From: Cinnamomum chago
Lineage: Eukaryota > Streptophyta > Magnoliopsida > Laurales > Lauraceae
DNA: 64,000 bases
NCBI GenBank assembly: GCA_038049695.1
Contig: CP142461.1
Span: 40,039,501 to 40,103,500 of the forward strand
Direction of reading: 5' to 3'
Numbering within the stretch: the first letter of the stretch is position 1; every line of letters begins with the position of its first letter. Both the position numbers and the translations under genes were made by a program. Below the pieces are notes generated by a model that made no database searches, was not told the origin of the DNA, and worked only from the letters and a program-made list of their open reading frames with translations. This document shows positions 20,900 to 34,227 of the stretch, in pieces.

Positions 20900-23800
20900 T
20901 CAAGGGTAGTACCGCTTCAAGAACTTTTCATTAATGGGCAGCATACATCTGTCACCCTCCATGTTTAGAAGAGTGTATGCACCGTTGGAGAAGACTTTGT
21001 CGATGACGAAAGGTCCCTCCCATTTTGGTTCAAATTTGCCTTTGGATTTGTGAGTAAAAACCATAGGTCTTTTTACTGTAAGAACCAAGTCTCCTTTTTT
21101 GTAGGCGTGTTGCCTGACCTTCTTATCAAAAGATCCTGCCATGCGTGCTTGGTAGAGTTCAATGCTTTGTAGAGCTTCGAGCCGTCTCTCGTCGAGGTTA
21201 TCCAGCTCTTGGAGTCTCAACTTGACATTACTTTCTTGAGTCATGTTATTTTGTAGAGATACCCTCAGAGAAGGAATTTGTACCTCTAAGGGCACGACAG
21301 CTTCACATCCATAGACCAAGGAGAATGGTGTGCTATGGGTTGGTCCTCGAACGGTAGTTCGATAGGCCCACAAGGCTTCAGAAAGCTTGTCGCCCCAGTC
21401 TCTTTTGTGACTAAAGACTATCTTTTTGAGGATTTTGCAGAGTGTCTTGTTAAAAGCTTCTGCTAGTCCGTTTGCTGCCGGATTGTATGGAGTTGAGGGA
21501 CAACTTTGGATTTTGTATTTATCGCAGAACCTGTAGAATCGGTGATCGCGGAACTGCGGTCCGTTATCATGGACGAATCTTTTAGGTATGTCGAAGCGAC
21601 AAATGATGTTGGTGCGCAAGAACTGAAGGACTGATGAGGTCTTCATTTCACTAAGCGCGAATGCTTCTGACCACTTGGAGAAATAATCCGTAGCGGCGAA
21701 GATGAAGCGATGACCTTTGCTTGATGGAGGGGAGATAGGACCTATGATGTCCATACCCCAGGCTTCAAAAGGCCATGAGATTGCTGTAGGATGCAGCCAT
21801 TCTGGAGGCATGTGGACATAATCTCCATGAACTTGGCATTGTTGGCAGCGCTTAGCAAATTGCATTGCATCAGCCACCATGGTAGGCCAATAATAACCTA
21901 ACCTTTTTATCTGATCGTAGAGCTTAGGGCCAGCCTGATGGGATCCACAAAGACCAGCATGGACTTCTTTGAGTGTTCCTTCAGCTTCTTGTTGTGACAA
22001 GCAGCGTGGAAGTACTCCGTTGTAGGATTTCCTATAAAGCATTTTTGAAGGAATATCCAAATGGAAGTTTGGGGCTCGTCTTTGGATGCTTACCCGTTCT
22101 TTTGGATCTTCAGGTAGGATCCCGAACATAGTGTAATCAATGAACGGATCCCTCCAGTCGCCGACCGAAGTTTGAAGGATAGAAATCCAACTTCCAACCA
22201 CCCTGTGGCATTCTGCAACTGCTTGATGTGTGTTGAGAGGAGGGAGGATTCTTCTTCCGCACACTGTAATTTGCATGTTTTCCCCTTCTTGGATTGCCAT
22301 AGATGCGGCAAGTCCAGCCAGGGCATCTGCACGAATGTTTTCACCTCTGAGGATGTGGGTGATGTGACAGATGTCAAACTTCTGCAAAAGTGATTGTGCC
22401 TTGTTGTAGTAAGGCAACAAATCAGGCTTTCTGACTTCAAATTTTTGATTCATCTGATTGACGATCAGTTGAGAGTCTCCGAAGACTTCCAGTATGGTGA
22501 TACCGGATTCAATGGCAAGTTCCAATCCTAGAATCAGGGCTTGGTATTCCGCTGCATTGTTTGTGCATGGTTCCAGTAGCGAGAAGGCGTGTGGAATCAT
22601 GTATTTGTCGGGGCTAACAAAGAGAATGCCAACTCCCGAGACCGGCTCTCTTTTCTCGTTTGTTCTGGTTGCACCATCGAAGTACATGTGCCAGGAAGCA
22701 CTTGGTGGGAAGGCCTCCACATTGTAGATGGATTCGTCTGGGAGATCATCTCTTAGTGGAGAATCTTCAGGCAACGGATGCTCCGCGAGAAAGTCTGCTA
22801 AAGCTTGGCCTTTGATTGTTTTTTGTGGTATATACCTAATATCAAATTGTGATAGAAGGATAGACCATTTTGCCAGTCTTGCATTGAGAGAACCTGCTTT
22901 CGTGACAAGGACCTTTAAGAGGTTGATCCTTGAGACCAGATAAACTGTGTTGGAAAGCAGATAGTGACGTAGCTTTTGTATGGCAAACATCACTGCAAGG
23001 CATTCTTTTTCGACTGGGGAGTAGCGATGCTCTGCACCTGCCAGCATACGGCTGAGGTAGTATAGAACCGCTTCTTTTCTTCCATCATTTTCTTATGCCA
23101 GCAGAGCGCCCAGAGAATGGTCGAGGGCTCTTGTGTACAAGATGAAAGGTTTTCCGGTGGTAGGTGCTGCTAACACTGGAGGTTTGGTCAGGTATGACTT
23201 GATATCTTGAAATGAGGCTTCACAGTCAGCATCCCAGACAAAGTCTACACCTTTCTTCATCAATCGGGAGAATGAACGACATTTTCCCGAAAGGTTGGAG
23301 ATAAACCGTCTGATATAGGCCAATCTCCCTTGGAGCCCTTTTAATTCTCTCAAGGTTCTTGGAGAGGGCATTTCTAGAATAGCCTTGACTTTGATGAGGT
23401 CAAGTTCTATTCCATCTTTCCGAACAAGGAATCCGAGGAACTTACCCGACGAGACGCCGAAGAAGCATTTTAGGGGATTCATTCGCAGTTTGTATTTGCG
23501 AAGTCGGAGGAATACTTCTCGAAGATCTTTGAGATGGTCTTCTTTTCTTTTGCTTTTGACGGCGAGGTCATCAACGTAGCATTCAACCGTCTTGTGTTGC
23601 ATATCTTGGAATATGTTCATCATAGCCCTCTGATATGTAGCGCCAGCATTTTTCAGACCAAATGGCATGACAGTGTAACAATACACGCCAAATGGGGTCC
23701 GAAATGAAGTATGCTTTTCGTCTTCAGGATGCATCTTTATCTGATTGTAGCCAGAGAAGCCATCCATGAATGTCATTCGCTCGAATCCACAGGTATTGTC

Positions 23801-26062
23801 AATCATAACCTCTGGTATCGGGAGCAGGAATTCATCTTTGGGGCAGGTGTTATTCAGGTCTCTATAGTCAATACAGACCCTAATCTGCCCATTTTTCTTT
23901 GTCACGGGGACAATGTTGGCCAACCATTCAGGATGCTGTTCCTCACGGATGAAGCCGACGCTTTTGAGTTTCTGAACTTCTTGTTCAATTTTATCCATCA
24001 CATCTGGACGGAATCTTCTTTGGCCTTGTTTAACAGGCTTGATATTTTTTTGAAGATTGAGTTTGTGGACTGCTATTTTCGGATCTAAACCGGGCATTTC
24101 AGCATAGGACCATGCAAAGCAATCAACGAACTCACGAAGAAAAGCGATATACTCGGGTAACTCATCATCCTTTATATTCTTGCTTATGAATACAGGACGC
24201 GAGTTATTTGGTGTTCCCAAGTCTATCTTTTGAACAGGATCCTCTGTTGGAAGATTCGAGGGTGGTTCCTCCACAATGTTTTCGGAGGCCTCCAACTCAA
24301 CGAAACCTTCTGGTGTTTCAACAGCATTTCCTTTCCATGGGTCTTCTTGATCAGCAACCTTCTCAAGGCTCGCTATGAGATAGTCCCAATCGCCTGCTGT
24401 TACCGGGTCGAAGTATGGTACTTCTGCTGTAGACGAGGGTTCTTCTGGGTCAGAATCCTGCATGTCTGTATCATCGGACAATTCCTCCATATCATTGGAG
24501 AAATCAAACCAATTGGAGGGGCTTCCCGGATCTTTGTCTGGTGACTCTTCAAAGAGATACCCAGGGAGATCGATGTCTTCATGGACTGGAGCTATTGGGG
24601 CTTGGTCAACAAACTGACTTCTAAACCTTTGCGTTAGCTGTTTTAGAGGGGCGTCAGGATCGAACCCTAACCCATATGAAGACTTTTCTATATAGCCATA
24701 GAGTCTCCAATCTTCCAGCTGATGTTTGGCCAGTACGGGCTCCAATGGTGTGAGAATACCATGGCCTTCCCCCAAGCCAACTAGGTTTTGAGCATCATAT
24801 CCCATCTTCTTCATGATAGCCTGTGCCACAGGACTATACAGAGACAGTAGAGGCATACCTTTGTTTTGGAAAGGTTCAAGCAGGGATTTTGATGAAGCAA
24901 CACTCGATCTATGGAAGAAGATCGGTTTTTCTTTAGATGATATTGCCGGAACAACAAAGGAAGCAGATGCAGGATCTTCTACATCAGCAGGTGTCTCTAT
25001 TGGAGTAAGAGCGGGCTGAACTTGTTGAGTATCATTTTGGCTTGACGAAGTATCGTCTTCTGGATCTGAATCCGAATCTGTATTTTGTTTGATGGACAGA
25101 TAAGAGACAACAAATTTGCCCCCAGACTTTTGTTTTACCTTCTTCCCTTTAGTTGTAATGACCAAAGGTTTTGGAGTCTTGAGGGAGACTACGAAAGGAG
25201 ATTGACTGCTCTCTTCGGGTTTTCCAGAGGGTTTATTTTCTTCCGGTGATTTTTGAGGAGCCTTGCCTTTATCTTTAAGGAGATTTTTGGCGGGAGACGT
25301 CATTTCCTCTGTTTCTTTTTCTCCTTCATACATCTGAGAGTCTGCAAAGTGGACTTCTTTCCCTTTGAAAGGTTTTCTATCCGCAAAGACTCGATGTATC
25401 ATGCCATCGTTGCCGATGAACTTGATGCATTGATGTAGTGTTGAAGGAACAACTCCATTCTCGTGTATCCAGGGGCGTCCGAGAAGGATGTTGTAGCATG
25501 ACGGGGTTTTTATTGCATACATAGTGACTTCAGAGATAAGATCACCGATTTGCAATTTGAACCTGATTTTGTCGATGGGCCTTTGAGAATTGCCATCGTA
25601 TCCAAAGATAGATACATATGTGTGGCTCAGCTTGCTGGGCGGAATGCCCAACTCTTCGAGTGCCGAAGTGGAGATAAGATTTAGTGCAGAACCCGGGTCA
25701 ATCTGAATTCTGCACACCGGCATTTCCTTAATATATCCTGTAAAGTACAGGGGTCGGTTGTGCTTTGTCTCACCAAGCAGGAGATCTTCCTTTGTGAAGG
25801 CGATAGTCGCACTGGTTATCTTTTGAACCGAGAGACATCTACTGCAAGATCCCTCAATTTTCTTCTCTTCTCCTTTTGAGGAAATTTCTGCATTTTTGAC
25901 CCAATAGTCCATTTCAATTTGGAAGACTTGCGGGGCATGTTTGTCAACATCCTCATTCAGTTTTTGCAATTCTGAAATGAGATTATCACGAGTGCGTGGA
26001 GACATTCGTAACAAATCTAGGATGTGCAATCGTGCAGGTATGTGTTTGAAGTGCTCAACCAA
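20900..26062 (-). CDS. pol region of the Tat element: protease, G-patch, RT, RNase H, aRNase H, integrase
   Basis: Read on the minus strand, the parts in order are as follows. An aspartic-protease-like segment has IDPGSALNLIS. A G-patch-like motif follows (MKKMGYDAQNLVGLGEGHGI). The reverse transcriptase has IRVCIDYRDLN, PFGLKNAGATY and the catalytic YVDDL. A Ty3-type RNase H is followed by a second, archaeal-type RNase H (YFDGATR, NNAAEYQALILGLELA, GDSQLIVNQ, RADALAGLA). The integrase has an HHCC head and a DDE core (MDIIGP, VHDNGPQF, GLAEAFNKT). The second RNase H is diagnostic of the Tat lineage. The region is almost fully open, with about one break. Confidence 0.92.
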
Positions 26063-26266
26063 GTCATACTTGAAAGCCTCCTTGGGGTCTGCGCGTTCAT
26101 CATTATTGCCACTGGGGGCCGTTATAACATCTTTCCCAGAAGGGTTTGCATAAGTAAAGGAAGATGTATTGTAATTTTTATGGTAGTCCCGACCAGAACG
26201 GGTGCCTCTACCAACTTCGAGAGCTTCTTGAGAAGAATCTTCACTTGGAAGACTGTCTTCAAGAGG

Positions 26267-27208
26267 CTATCGTACTTCTTCCACTGGGGGTGTTCCTGCA
26301 GCTAAGCTAGTATCCTCAGTGATTGTGTTGCATGGAGCATTTTCCGGGGGTAAGTCCTGAACAGCTTCCTGCAACTTTTCTTCTTCGTCGACCCCTTCAT
26401 CATCCCCAGCCGGGTTTTCTTCATGATGATCAACCGGAAGGGAAGTGCATTCTGAAGTCACAGTCTCAGGTGATGAAACCTGAGAGGATGTTATCTCCGT
26501 GTAGGTCACGTGAGACAAGGTAGCTTCAGAAGATATATTGCTTGACGTCGCCGGAGTATAACTGATATCATCAGACGAGGCCTCGGAAGAGCTATGATCC
26601 TGAATTATAACATTACAGGTAGCTCGAGTGGGAGATGTTGCCTGCTCGGAGTCGGACTCTTCCTCGGATGTAAGAGGATCATCAATCCAACAATTTTCTC
26701 CATTTTCAGGAGTTAGGGGAGAAGGTACCTGAGGGTCTTCAGGGATGCCTGGCTCCGGATTGGGAGGAAGCTCGTTGACGCGGTCGCGCTCTTGTTCGAG
26801 AGCTAGACGCTGCAAGATCCTCGCATATTCTGCAAGACCAGGCATGGGAGCCAGGTCTTTTTCTTCATCATCTCCTTGTGGCTCAACATCGTTGATTTCC
26901 ACAGGATTGACGACGGGTGCTGGAATGACAGCATTTTCTTGTACAACCGCTTGGTCATCTTCATCATCAGACCAGGATCCTTGTGGCTGTAAGGGGTCAT
27001 ACCAGATTACTGGCATAAGATAAGTATCAGGGACCCACTCTTCATCAGAGAGGTATTCTCCTGTCTCAAGGGATTCTTCCCACTCGTCAGTGCCGTCGAA
27101 TCCGTCGTCGGTATCGCTGGACTCATATCCATCCATGGCGAATCCAACTGCCGAGTTGCAAGAGTATGATGCCCCCTGCGTGGCCTCTTCTTTCAGTTGA
27201 GGTGGCAT
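26267..27208 (-). CDS. Acidic linker protein segment between gag and pol of the Tat element
   Basis: About 313 residues, strongly acidic and Ser/Thr/Pro-rich, with no recognised domain. It lies between the gag region and the protease region on the same strand, as part of the long Tat polyprotein region. It may be a spacer; its function is unknown. Confidence 0.6.
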   Translation of the reverse strand: MPPQLKEEATQGASYSCNSAVGFAMDGYESSDTDDGFDGTDEWEESLETGEYLSDEEWVPDTYLMPVIWYDPLQPQGSWSDDEDDQAVVQENAVIPAPVVNPVEINDVEPQGDDEEKDLAPMPGLAEYARILQRLALEQERDRVNELPPNPEPGIPEDPQVPSPLTPENGENCWIDDPLTSEEESDSEQATSPTRATCNVIIQDHSSSEASSDDISYTPATSSNISSEATLSHVTYTEITSSQVSSPETVTSECTSLPVDHHEENPAGDDEGVDEEEKLQEAVQDLPPENAPCNTITEDTSLAAGTPPVEEVR

Positions 27209-27299
27209 GAAATCACTGAGTATGAATTTTCTTACCGCCTTTGAGGTCTTTGAAGCGGTAGAGGAGGCCTCTGCCTTTTCATCGACTTTGGGCCTTCTC

Positions 27300-29849
27300 T
27301 TACTTTTTGAGCTTGAAAAGGTGTCTCCTAGCCTGCCTTCGCTGTCGAGCTGTCGGCTTTGTCTTTACGATCTCCCAATTTTCATCTTCTAGGAGATCAG
27401 GGTGTACCCATAAGGGTTGTCCATCTGGAGTCGGGTAAGGAACCAGCCCCTCGGACGCTTCGATTTTATTTATCACCTTGAAGGAGGTAGTGATCTTCCT
27501 CTTTGGCGATTTTGATGTTTGTCCATACGAGATCATGTTGACGGAGGCGGACCCATAGTTTTTGTCGAAGGTGATGACTCCGTTTTCCCACATCTCGTTT
27601 ATCTTCTCTCTCACAACAAAGCATTGATTGAGAGGGTGTGACACCATCTAGTGGTATGGACAATACCGGGGATCGTTGGTTTTGCCAACATCTTCTGGCC
27701 TCTTTGGCTCAGGCAAGGTGAGCTTGCCATTTGCTATGAGAGCTTCAAAGATCTCGTCAACATCTTCGTCGAACGGGTATTTCTTCTCTACTCGCTCTCT
27801 GAAGGCTTCTGAGGGTTCAGGTCTTTTTCCGGCAGATTTGTTTTCAGCCTTTTTTTGTGGCTGAGGAGTTGACTTGGTCTGCACATTGAGGACCTCTTTC
27901 TTCTTTGGTTTAGAGGTTGCAATGGCGGTTGGCTCCTTCTTTGATGACTTCTGACTGTTGAGGTCTTTGATCACCGTTTCAGCCTCCATAGAAGCTTCTA
28001 GGAGTTCTCCCAAGTTCTTTGATTTGTTGCCGATGATCATGGAGCGGATTCTGGCTCTCATGTTATTTCGGCAGATGTCGACCAGCGACGCTTGTGGCAG
28101 CACATCGGAGCATTTGTACGCCATGGCTTTCCATTTGTGAATGAAGTCGTATGTAGACTCATTCTCCCCCTGTTTCAGGCTGCAGAGCTGAGCCATAGTA
28201 ACAGGATGATCCTCACCTTTGAAGTGAGTCAAGAAGCGTGTCTCCAGCATGGTCCAATTCTGAATGGAGTTCTCTGGAAGAGTGGAGTACCAATCAAAGG
28301 CCGTACCTTTTAGGGTGCTTGCAAAGAGGCGAATCTTGAGTGCATCTTGATCCGCAATAGCTCCCGTCAGGATCTTGAAATGGATCACGTGCTGTCTGGC
28401 TGAACCTTTCCCCGTATATGTTTGGAGAGTAGGTTGCTTGAATTTTGTAGGGAACGGGACCGAGTCCATCCACAAGGGATATGGTGGCTTGATCCCATGC
28501 TCCTTTAGCGTATCCTCTTCTTTTGCTTTGGCGAGGATATCGTCAACGTCCTTTTTGGTAAGGGCGCGTGACTCACTATTTTCCGCATTTTCTTCGTCGC
28601 CTTGATGGCTCGGAGGAGCTTCATTGTTTGGCGGACGTTGGATAGTGAGAAGGAGGTTTTCCATTAGGGCCTCTATTCTCTGCTGTCCTTGTTCCAGCTG
28701 CTGGATGCGTACAGCTACGTCATCATGTAGCGGAGGTTGCTCAGCATTTGTAACCAGGACGTTCACTCTTCGAGAGTCGAAAGAGGATACAGTCTTGGTG
28801 ACTGAGCTAGAGCTCATTCTTTTAGATGAAGAGCTCGAAGAGTGGTCACTCCGATGTCCTTGGCTTGAAGGAGCAGGAGAGTTTTCTTTATGTCTTCGTG
28901 TCCGGGAGACGCTGCGAGTCACTGGACGCCTGACATGGATTTTTGTTGCTGACTTCTGGCGTTTTCTGGTTTTGCCAACCATATGGACAGCAGCAATTTG
29001 GTTGGGTCTTTCTTTTTCAACCCATTTTTGGGAAACTTGGAGTGTAGGAGGTTGAGTCCTCAGTTTCTCTAGTCTCTTTTGTTGGTATGACGCGCGGCGG
29101 CGTGCTCGACGAGCGAGTTGAGCTTCGGTCAGCTCTGGCTGGGCCTTGACGATGAAGGATGTACTCCCTCTGGCGCAGCAGCCGAGCTTGTCTTCTTTGT
29201 AGTTAGGCAAGGACAGGATGCGGACCCGGTCCTTCGCCTGTTGCAGCGAGGCTTTGAATTGTGCAAGCTCGGCCCCTGTAGAGATGAAGGGTCGAACTGC
29301 AGTTTTGCAGGCCTTAGCAGACACTTGGGGAGGCCTGGTGATGTAGGATTTGATTTTTGGCTTGTAGGAACAAGCTGGTTGATGCTGAATTGGCCTGGGA
29401 GTCAGGTCAGAGATGGGTTTCTCCTCTTTCATGTAGAAGAGAGGGTAGAACCGGTTTTCTTTGAGCGGGGCCAGGTATGCTCGCTTGGCAGATGCTCGGG
29501 ACCTCCTTTGTTTTGGTGAAGGCCCTGGGGACCAAGTCTTGGGACGGACCTGGCTGTTTGCGGGCTGAGGCTTCGCGGGGGTCGCCTTTGGTGTCACGGC
29601 GATTGCACATTGGGAGGCGATTTTCTGCTTCTTAGCGGGAGCAGCCTGTTCTTCAGGAAGTGGGAATGGTCCCAACGTCCCAAAGAAAATAGTCCGGGGA
29701 GTCGAGGTCGACCCGAAGTTTGGTGAATTGTTGGTGGTGTTGACGCTGTGGCAACTAGCAGTGCGCTTATGAGTGCGCACATTCTGCTTCTGTTGAAGCA
29801 TCTGCTGGTGCTTTTTCTCGTCGAAGGTGATGGTCAAGGAAGCTGCCAT
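27300..29849 (-). CDS. gag region of the Tat element
   Basis: The protein starts MAASLTITFDEKKHQQML. It has a long basic, Ser/Lys/Arg-rich N-terminal part (to about residue 470), then a Retrotrans_gag-type capsid domain (with FKQPTLQTYTGKGS, AFDWYSTLP and ETRFLTHF, and QGENESTYDFIHKW). The C-terminal part carries CPYH and HPLNQCF, the Cys/His motif typical of Tat gag. It would form the particle and bind element RNA. Boundaries with the linker are approximate. Confidence 0.88.
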
Positions 29850-31308
29850 TGTTAGTAAACTTCTGAAACAAGACCAGATCCATTAGTAATCACAAGAATA
29901 TAATGATTATAAATGGAAAAAAAAAACAATCTATGGGTTTGCCTTTTCAGATCGCTCAAGGGATATGACCCAGGCGACGTGAGAAAGGCAAAAGCCATAG
30001 AGGGCACAATTGTTTTGATTGCAAGTATAGTGAGCCCCTAAATGAGCGTCCCAGTGACTGCTTGAAGCAATTGTAAACCTAAATTCGACTTATCGCGAAG
30101 CAGGTTGGAGTTTTACAAATGCGTCGGTCGCGAATACAGTAGACCCTGAAAGGGCGTACTAGCACCGCTAGACACAAATGCTGGAGATCGCATCCATGAG
30201 ATGGGATCCTCTGGTTTTTGAAATGTCAAAATGGATTTATCAAGGAGAGCATGTGGTATCCCGATCCAAAGACGGGCTCAATGATTTCTGCGAGCACCAG
30301 TACCCCGGAAGGAACCACAATTTCTCGGATCCGAATCCAAAATGACGAGAGTTTTTTTTTTTTTTTTTGAAAGGCCAAGATCAGGTCCATCAAAGAGAGC
30401 AAATGATGTTCCGATCTGAACACGGGCTCAGCGGATAATCGCGAGCACCAGTGCTCAGAAAGGAAGAGACCAAAATTTCTCAGATCTGAACCTAAAAATG
30501 ACGAAAGCTTTTTTTTTTTCTAAGATTTTCTTTTTCTTTTTTTTTTTTTTTGAAAATTTTAGTTTTTTTTTTTTTTTTTTTTTTTGAGATTTTTATTTAA
30601 AAGACAAGAGAGCACACATAGGCTTCCTAACCCGGTCTTATGAAATCACAATTGATAGAATTGCCCCCAGGTAAGGGTAGGATTACTTAATGAACCCGTT
30701 TGGAGGACCCTTGCCTCGAACAGTCAGGCTGTCTCCACACTCTGGACAAGGCTTTTCTTGAATCAACCGAGATCAAAGAACGCAGTTGGTTTGGCCTTAG
30801 CGGTCTATGTCTTTTTTTTTTTTTTTACTAGACTCATTGAAGAGAAGCAATGATCCAAAACCTTAGTCAAACAGGCTCAACATTTCTACAAGCGCGATGA
30901 ACGATAGGATAGGATCAAAACCTCTCAATTTTGAATCCAAAATGAAAAGTTTTGATTTTTTTTTTTTGAAATCTCTAACAGACTCATCGAAGAGAAACGA
31001 TGGCCCAATCCCCGATCCAAGCCGGTCTCAGCGGATAATCGCGAGCGCCAATGCCCAGAAAGGAAAGGATCAAAGTTTCTCAATTTTGAATCCAAAACGA
31101 GAAATCTGAACTTTTTTTTTTTTTTTGAAAAGAGAAAGAATGGAAATAGATTGAAAAAATTCGAAATTCCCAAAAAATCCTATCTCATGCGAAATCCAAC
31201 ATAGGCCACCAGCCAAAAAGTAGCTAAGGAATTTGGAAAAGAAACATAAGCAAAGATATAATATGCGAATATTTCAATTCCAAGCATCCAGTGTTCTCAA
31301 GTAAACGG
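29850..31308 (-). repeat. 5' leader of the Tat element with imperfect tandem repeats
   Basis: The untranslated region between the 5' LTR and gag holds about four imperfect repeats (30226-31130), each with text like CGGGCTCAGCGGATAATCGC and GAGCACCAGTGCTC, separated by poly-T runs. Dimerisation, packaging or translation signals would be expected here, but none was pinned down. ORFs in it are spurious. Confidence 0.65.
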
Positions 31309-31326
31309 GTCCCGCCGGGTGTGCCA
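31309..31326 (-). promoter_or_regulatory. Candidate primer-binding site of the Tat element
   Basis: On the minus strand, three bases inside the 5' LTR, the sequence TGGCACACCCGGCGGGAC begins with the TGG expected opposite a tRNA CCA end. The matching tRNA was not identified. Confidence 0.55.
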
Positions 31327-31329
31327 ACT

Positions 31330-34108
31330 TGATGGAACACGCTCCGTGGCCCCGGGCGCTACCGGGCGTCGGCGGATGTGGGAGTCCGTTTGGTCCGACC
31401 CTTTCGCCCCCGGAGGGCGGAGCGTGCATCAACGCTTTTGGGTGTTTGGGCGGGTGAGCCAGATTTTCTATTTTACTTGGAATTGCAAGTGATGATCCGG
31501 AGATCAATCTTCGCAAGTAAAAAAGGAAATCAACTTCTTTTCAAGTTTCCATTGCACACATATTTAAGAAAAGAGACAGTTTTTTATTTTGCCGTAAAAG
31601 GCGATTTTTGGCATTTATAGCCGATTTTTGGCGTTTATAGCCGATTTGTGGCGTTTATAGCCGATTTACAATTCTCATCAATAATGAAAGACAAGAGTTG
31701 TGGTTTTTTGTCTCTTAAAAAAATACGAAATACAATGAAAAGCGAGAAAGGAAAAATCTAACTTTTCAGGAGATTGTGGGAGGGACCCGTTTAGATTAAC
31801 GGTCGCGAGTCATGTATGGACTCCGCCATCATCCATGCAAATGAAAACGTCGGATGCTTTAAATTCGCTTGGCTTGGCTTTCGCTTGGCTTGGCTATATC
31901 CTCAGATTTTTAGAGAACAAAGACCGAGAGAAGGTCTTATGTTCAATAAAAAGCCGAGTAGACGGGCTGAAGAGCCATGTCTAAACCACTTTTGTTGAAG
32001 TAGAAGGTAAAGGACCTTGGGGGGAAGTGCCCCCCCAAGGGACTTTTGTCACCTTGTAGTGGAGGCTGCTGCGGAATTCCGACAGAGGTTTCTTTCTCTC
32101 TGAGCTTCTGGATCTCTAGAGCAGGAATTGCTGATGATTTCCAATCCGATGATTCTGATCCCCCAGAATGCTTGGAGGGGACTCCTATTTATAGGCTTTT
32201 GGTGGCCTTTAGGAGTGATTTATGAGCCTTTATGGTAATAAAGCTCATTAAGGGAGGAGTTACAAGTTTTAATTGTCTCTTGATTTGTAACTCCTGCCCC
32301 TTGGATTTCATTGGCCGGAGGAGAGTCATGGGCATTTAATCGCCTTTAATCTCCATTATGTTAGGAGTTTCATGGCTTGAATGCCATGATTGCTTGGACT
32401 TGTAACTCCTGAACAGAGGCTTCTGATTGGGCCGTCCAAGATAATGGGTTAATGACCGCATTAACTTGCCATAAACGGGCCAATTGATAGCATTAAGTGG
32501 CCGCCTTAGTAGCTGAAGAGTCGCGGGCCATGTTGTGTCTTTTGGAATCCCCTTTGCGATGATCATCGATGGATCCTTATGTAAATCAACATCAGATGAT
32601 CATGTAGTTTCAGACATTGGTTGACACCAGCGGGCCGGCAGCATCTGTCCAGTTGATTTCACGATCGGGCGGGCAGAAAGTGCACTTTTTTGGTTGTTCG
32701 GCTGGCGATCAATGAAGTTTTTGAAGTTCTGGAAAGGAGTCCTGTGATCTTGATGAATATCAGTGAATTTGGAGCCTCAAAAGCCTGAATCTGGAAAAAT
32801 CACAGGGACAGAACAACTCGTCTCGCGAAAACGGACGAAACGGGGGGTCCCGGGGCGAAATCGGCGCCCCGGACCTCCCAGGGTCGCCGGGCCCATGGTC
32901 GCAGGGGTCTGCGACCCTGGGGGAAAAATCCCTTCCCGGGGCCCCTTTTTGGCCGTTTCTCGTCGTTTTTCGCTTCCGTTTTTTTGCTTATTTTCTCTGA
33001 CATTTCTCCACATTATTTGGCTTGATTTCCCTATGAAAAACCTGATGAGAATCCTTGCAAATTGGTTTGCAAAGTTTCTGATTTTCCGGGAAAACCCGAA
33101 CGCAGAACTGCTGATTTTCCGCCAGAAGCTGAAACAGGATCAAACGATGTCGGAATGACCTGAAATTTGAGGTGAAGCTTCTTGAGCATTAAATAAGACC
33201 AACCATGGGATTTTTTTGAGTTTTGAAGCCGTTTGGGGTCATGCAAACGCTTTCCTTTGATTTCACCGCGAGGGAAATGCCGAGCTTTGACTTTCGGTCA
33301 AACGATGTCCGATTGACCTGAAATTCGACGAGTGACTCCCTCATCAGTAGATAAGACCAACCATAGGCTTTCGTTTGAGTTTTGAAGCCATTTGGGGTCA
33401 TGCAAACGCTTGCCTTTGATTTCACCGCGAGGGAAATGCCGAGCTTTGACTTTCGGTCAAACGATGTCCGATTGACCTGAAATTCGACGGGTGACTCCCT
33501 CATCAGTAGATAAGACCAACCATAGGCTTTCGTTTGAGTTTTGAAGCCATTTGGGGTCATGCAAACGCTTGCCTTTGATTTCACCGCAAGGGAGATGTCG
33601 AGATTTGACTTCTGGTCAAACGATGTCCGATTGACCTGAAATTCGACGAGGAGCCTATTGGAGTCATTTTGAGATGATCCACAAGCGCCGAATTGGGTGT
33701 CATGGTCCCGGGGTGCTCTGCCGCTGGTAGGCTTGATTCAGCCGTTGGAGAGTTGATGATGGGTCAAACGTTGCTGGTTTGACTTGAGACTTGACGTGGA
33801 GCCTTTTGGACATATTTTGAGAACATCCATAGGCCCTGATCGAAGATTTGGTGTCTCCGATTCTGCCGCCGCCGGGAGCGCTTGTTTAGCTGTTGGAGAA
33901 GTGAAGCTAGGCCAAATGATGTCGGAATGGCCCGAAACTTCATGTGTACCTCTCTTTTGGTTGTTTTGAATGACCTTGCAGTTTTTGTTTGATTCTGACA
34001 AGATCTGATTCTTGGAAGTAGCATCGCCTATTTATGGCAGGTTGCGACTTCATGTGGCTTCTTGATGTTGAAGAGGCAAAGTGACACACATTTTTTTTTG
34101 TGTCAACA
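31330..34108 (-). repeat. 5' LTR of the Tat element (right copy)
   Basis: It matches 3262-6031 with about 40 base differences. The triplicated block of about 160 bp lies at roughly 33120-33650. The TSD CTTCT follows at 34109-34113. Confidence 0.95.
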
Positions 34109-34227
34109 CTTCTGTATGATTTTATCACACTATCAGCAAATGTATCTGATGTTATATGAAAATTATCTGCCCTACAACAAATTCTAATTTGATTAATCTA
34201 TATTTTTATATTTGAAATATTGATTAG

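Larger units (their letters stand above)
3262..34108 (-). mobile_element. Ty3/Gypsy LTR retrotransposon, Tat lineage (dual RNase H), 30.85 kb
   Basis: Two LTRs of 2770 and 2779 bp, starting TGATGGAAC and ending GTGTCAACA, bound the element, with perfect 5-bp target duplications CTTCT outside. Coding order on the minus strand is gag, acidic linker, protease, G-patch-like segment, reverse transcriptase, RNase H, second (archaeal-type) RNase H and integrase. The dual RNase H and the great size place it in the Tat/Ogre group. By eye the LTRs differ at about 40 places plus a few short indels, roughly 1.5 percent; at an assumed 1.3e-8 substitutions per site per year that is on the order of half a million years. 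It is nearly whole but broken by a few (about two to four) interruptions and by one nested Sirevirus. It lies in an intron of the MULE ULP gene, so it is younger than the MULE. Confidence 0.95.
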
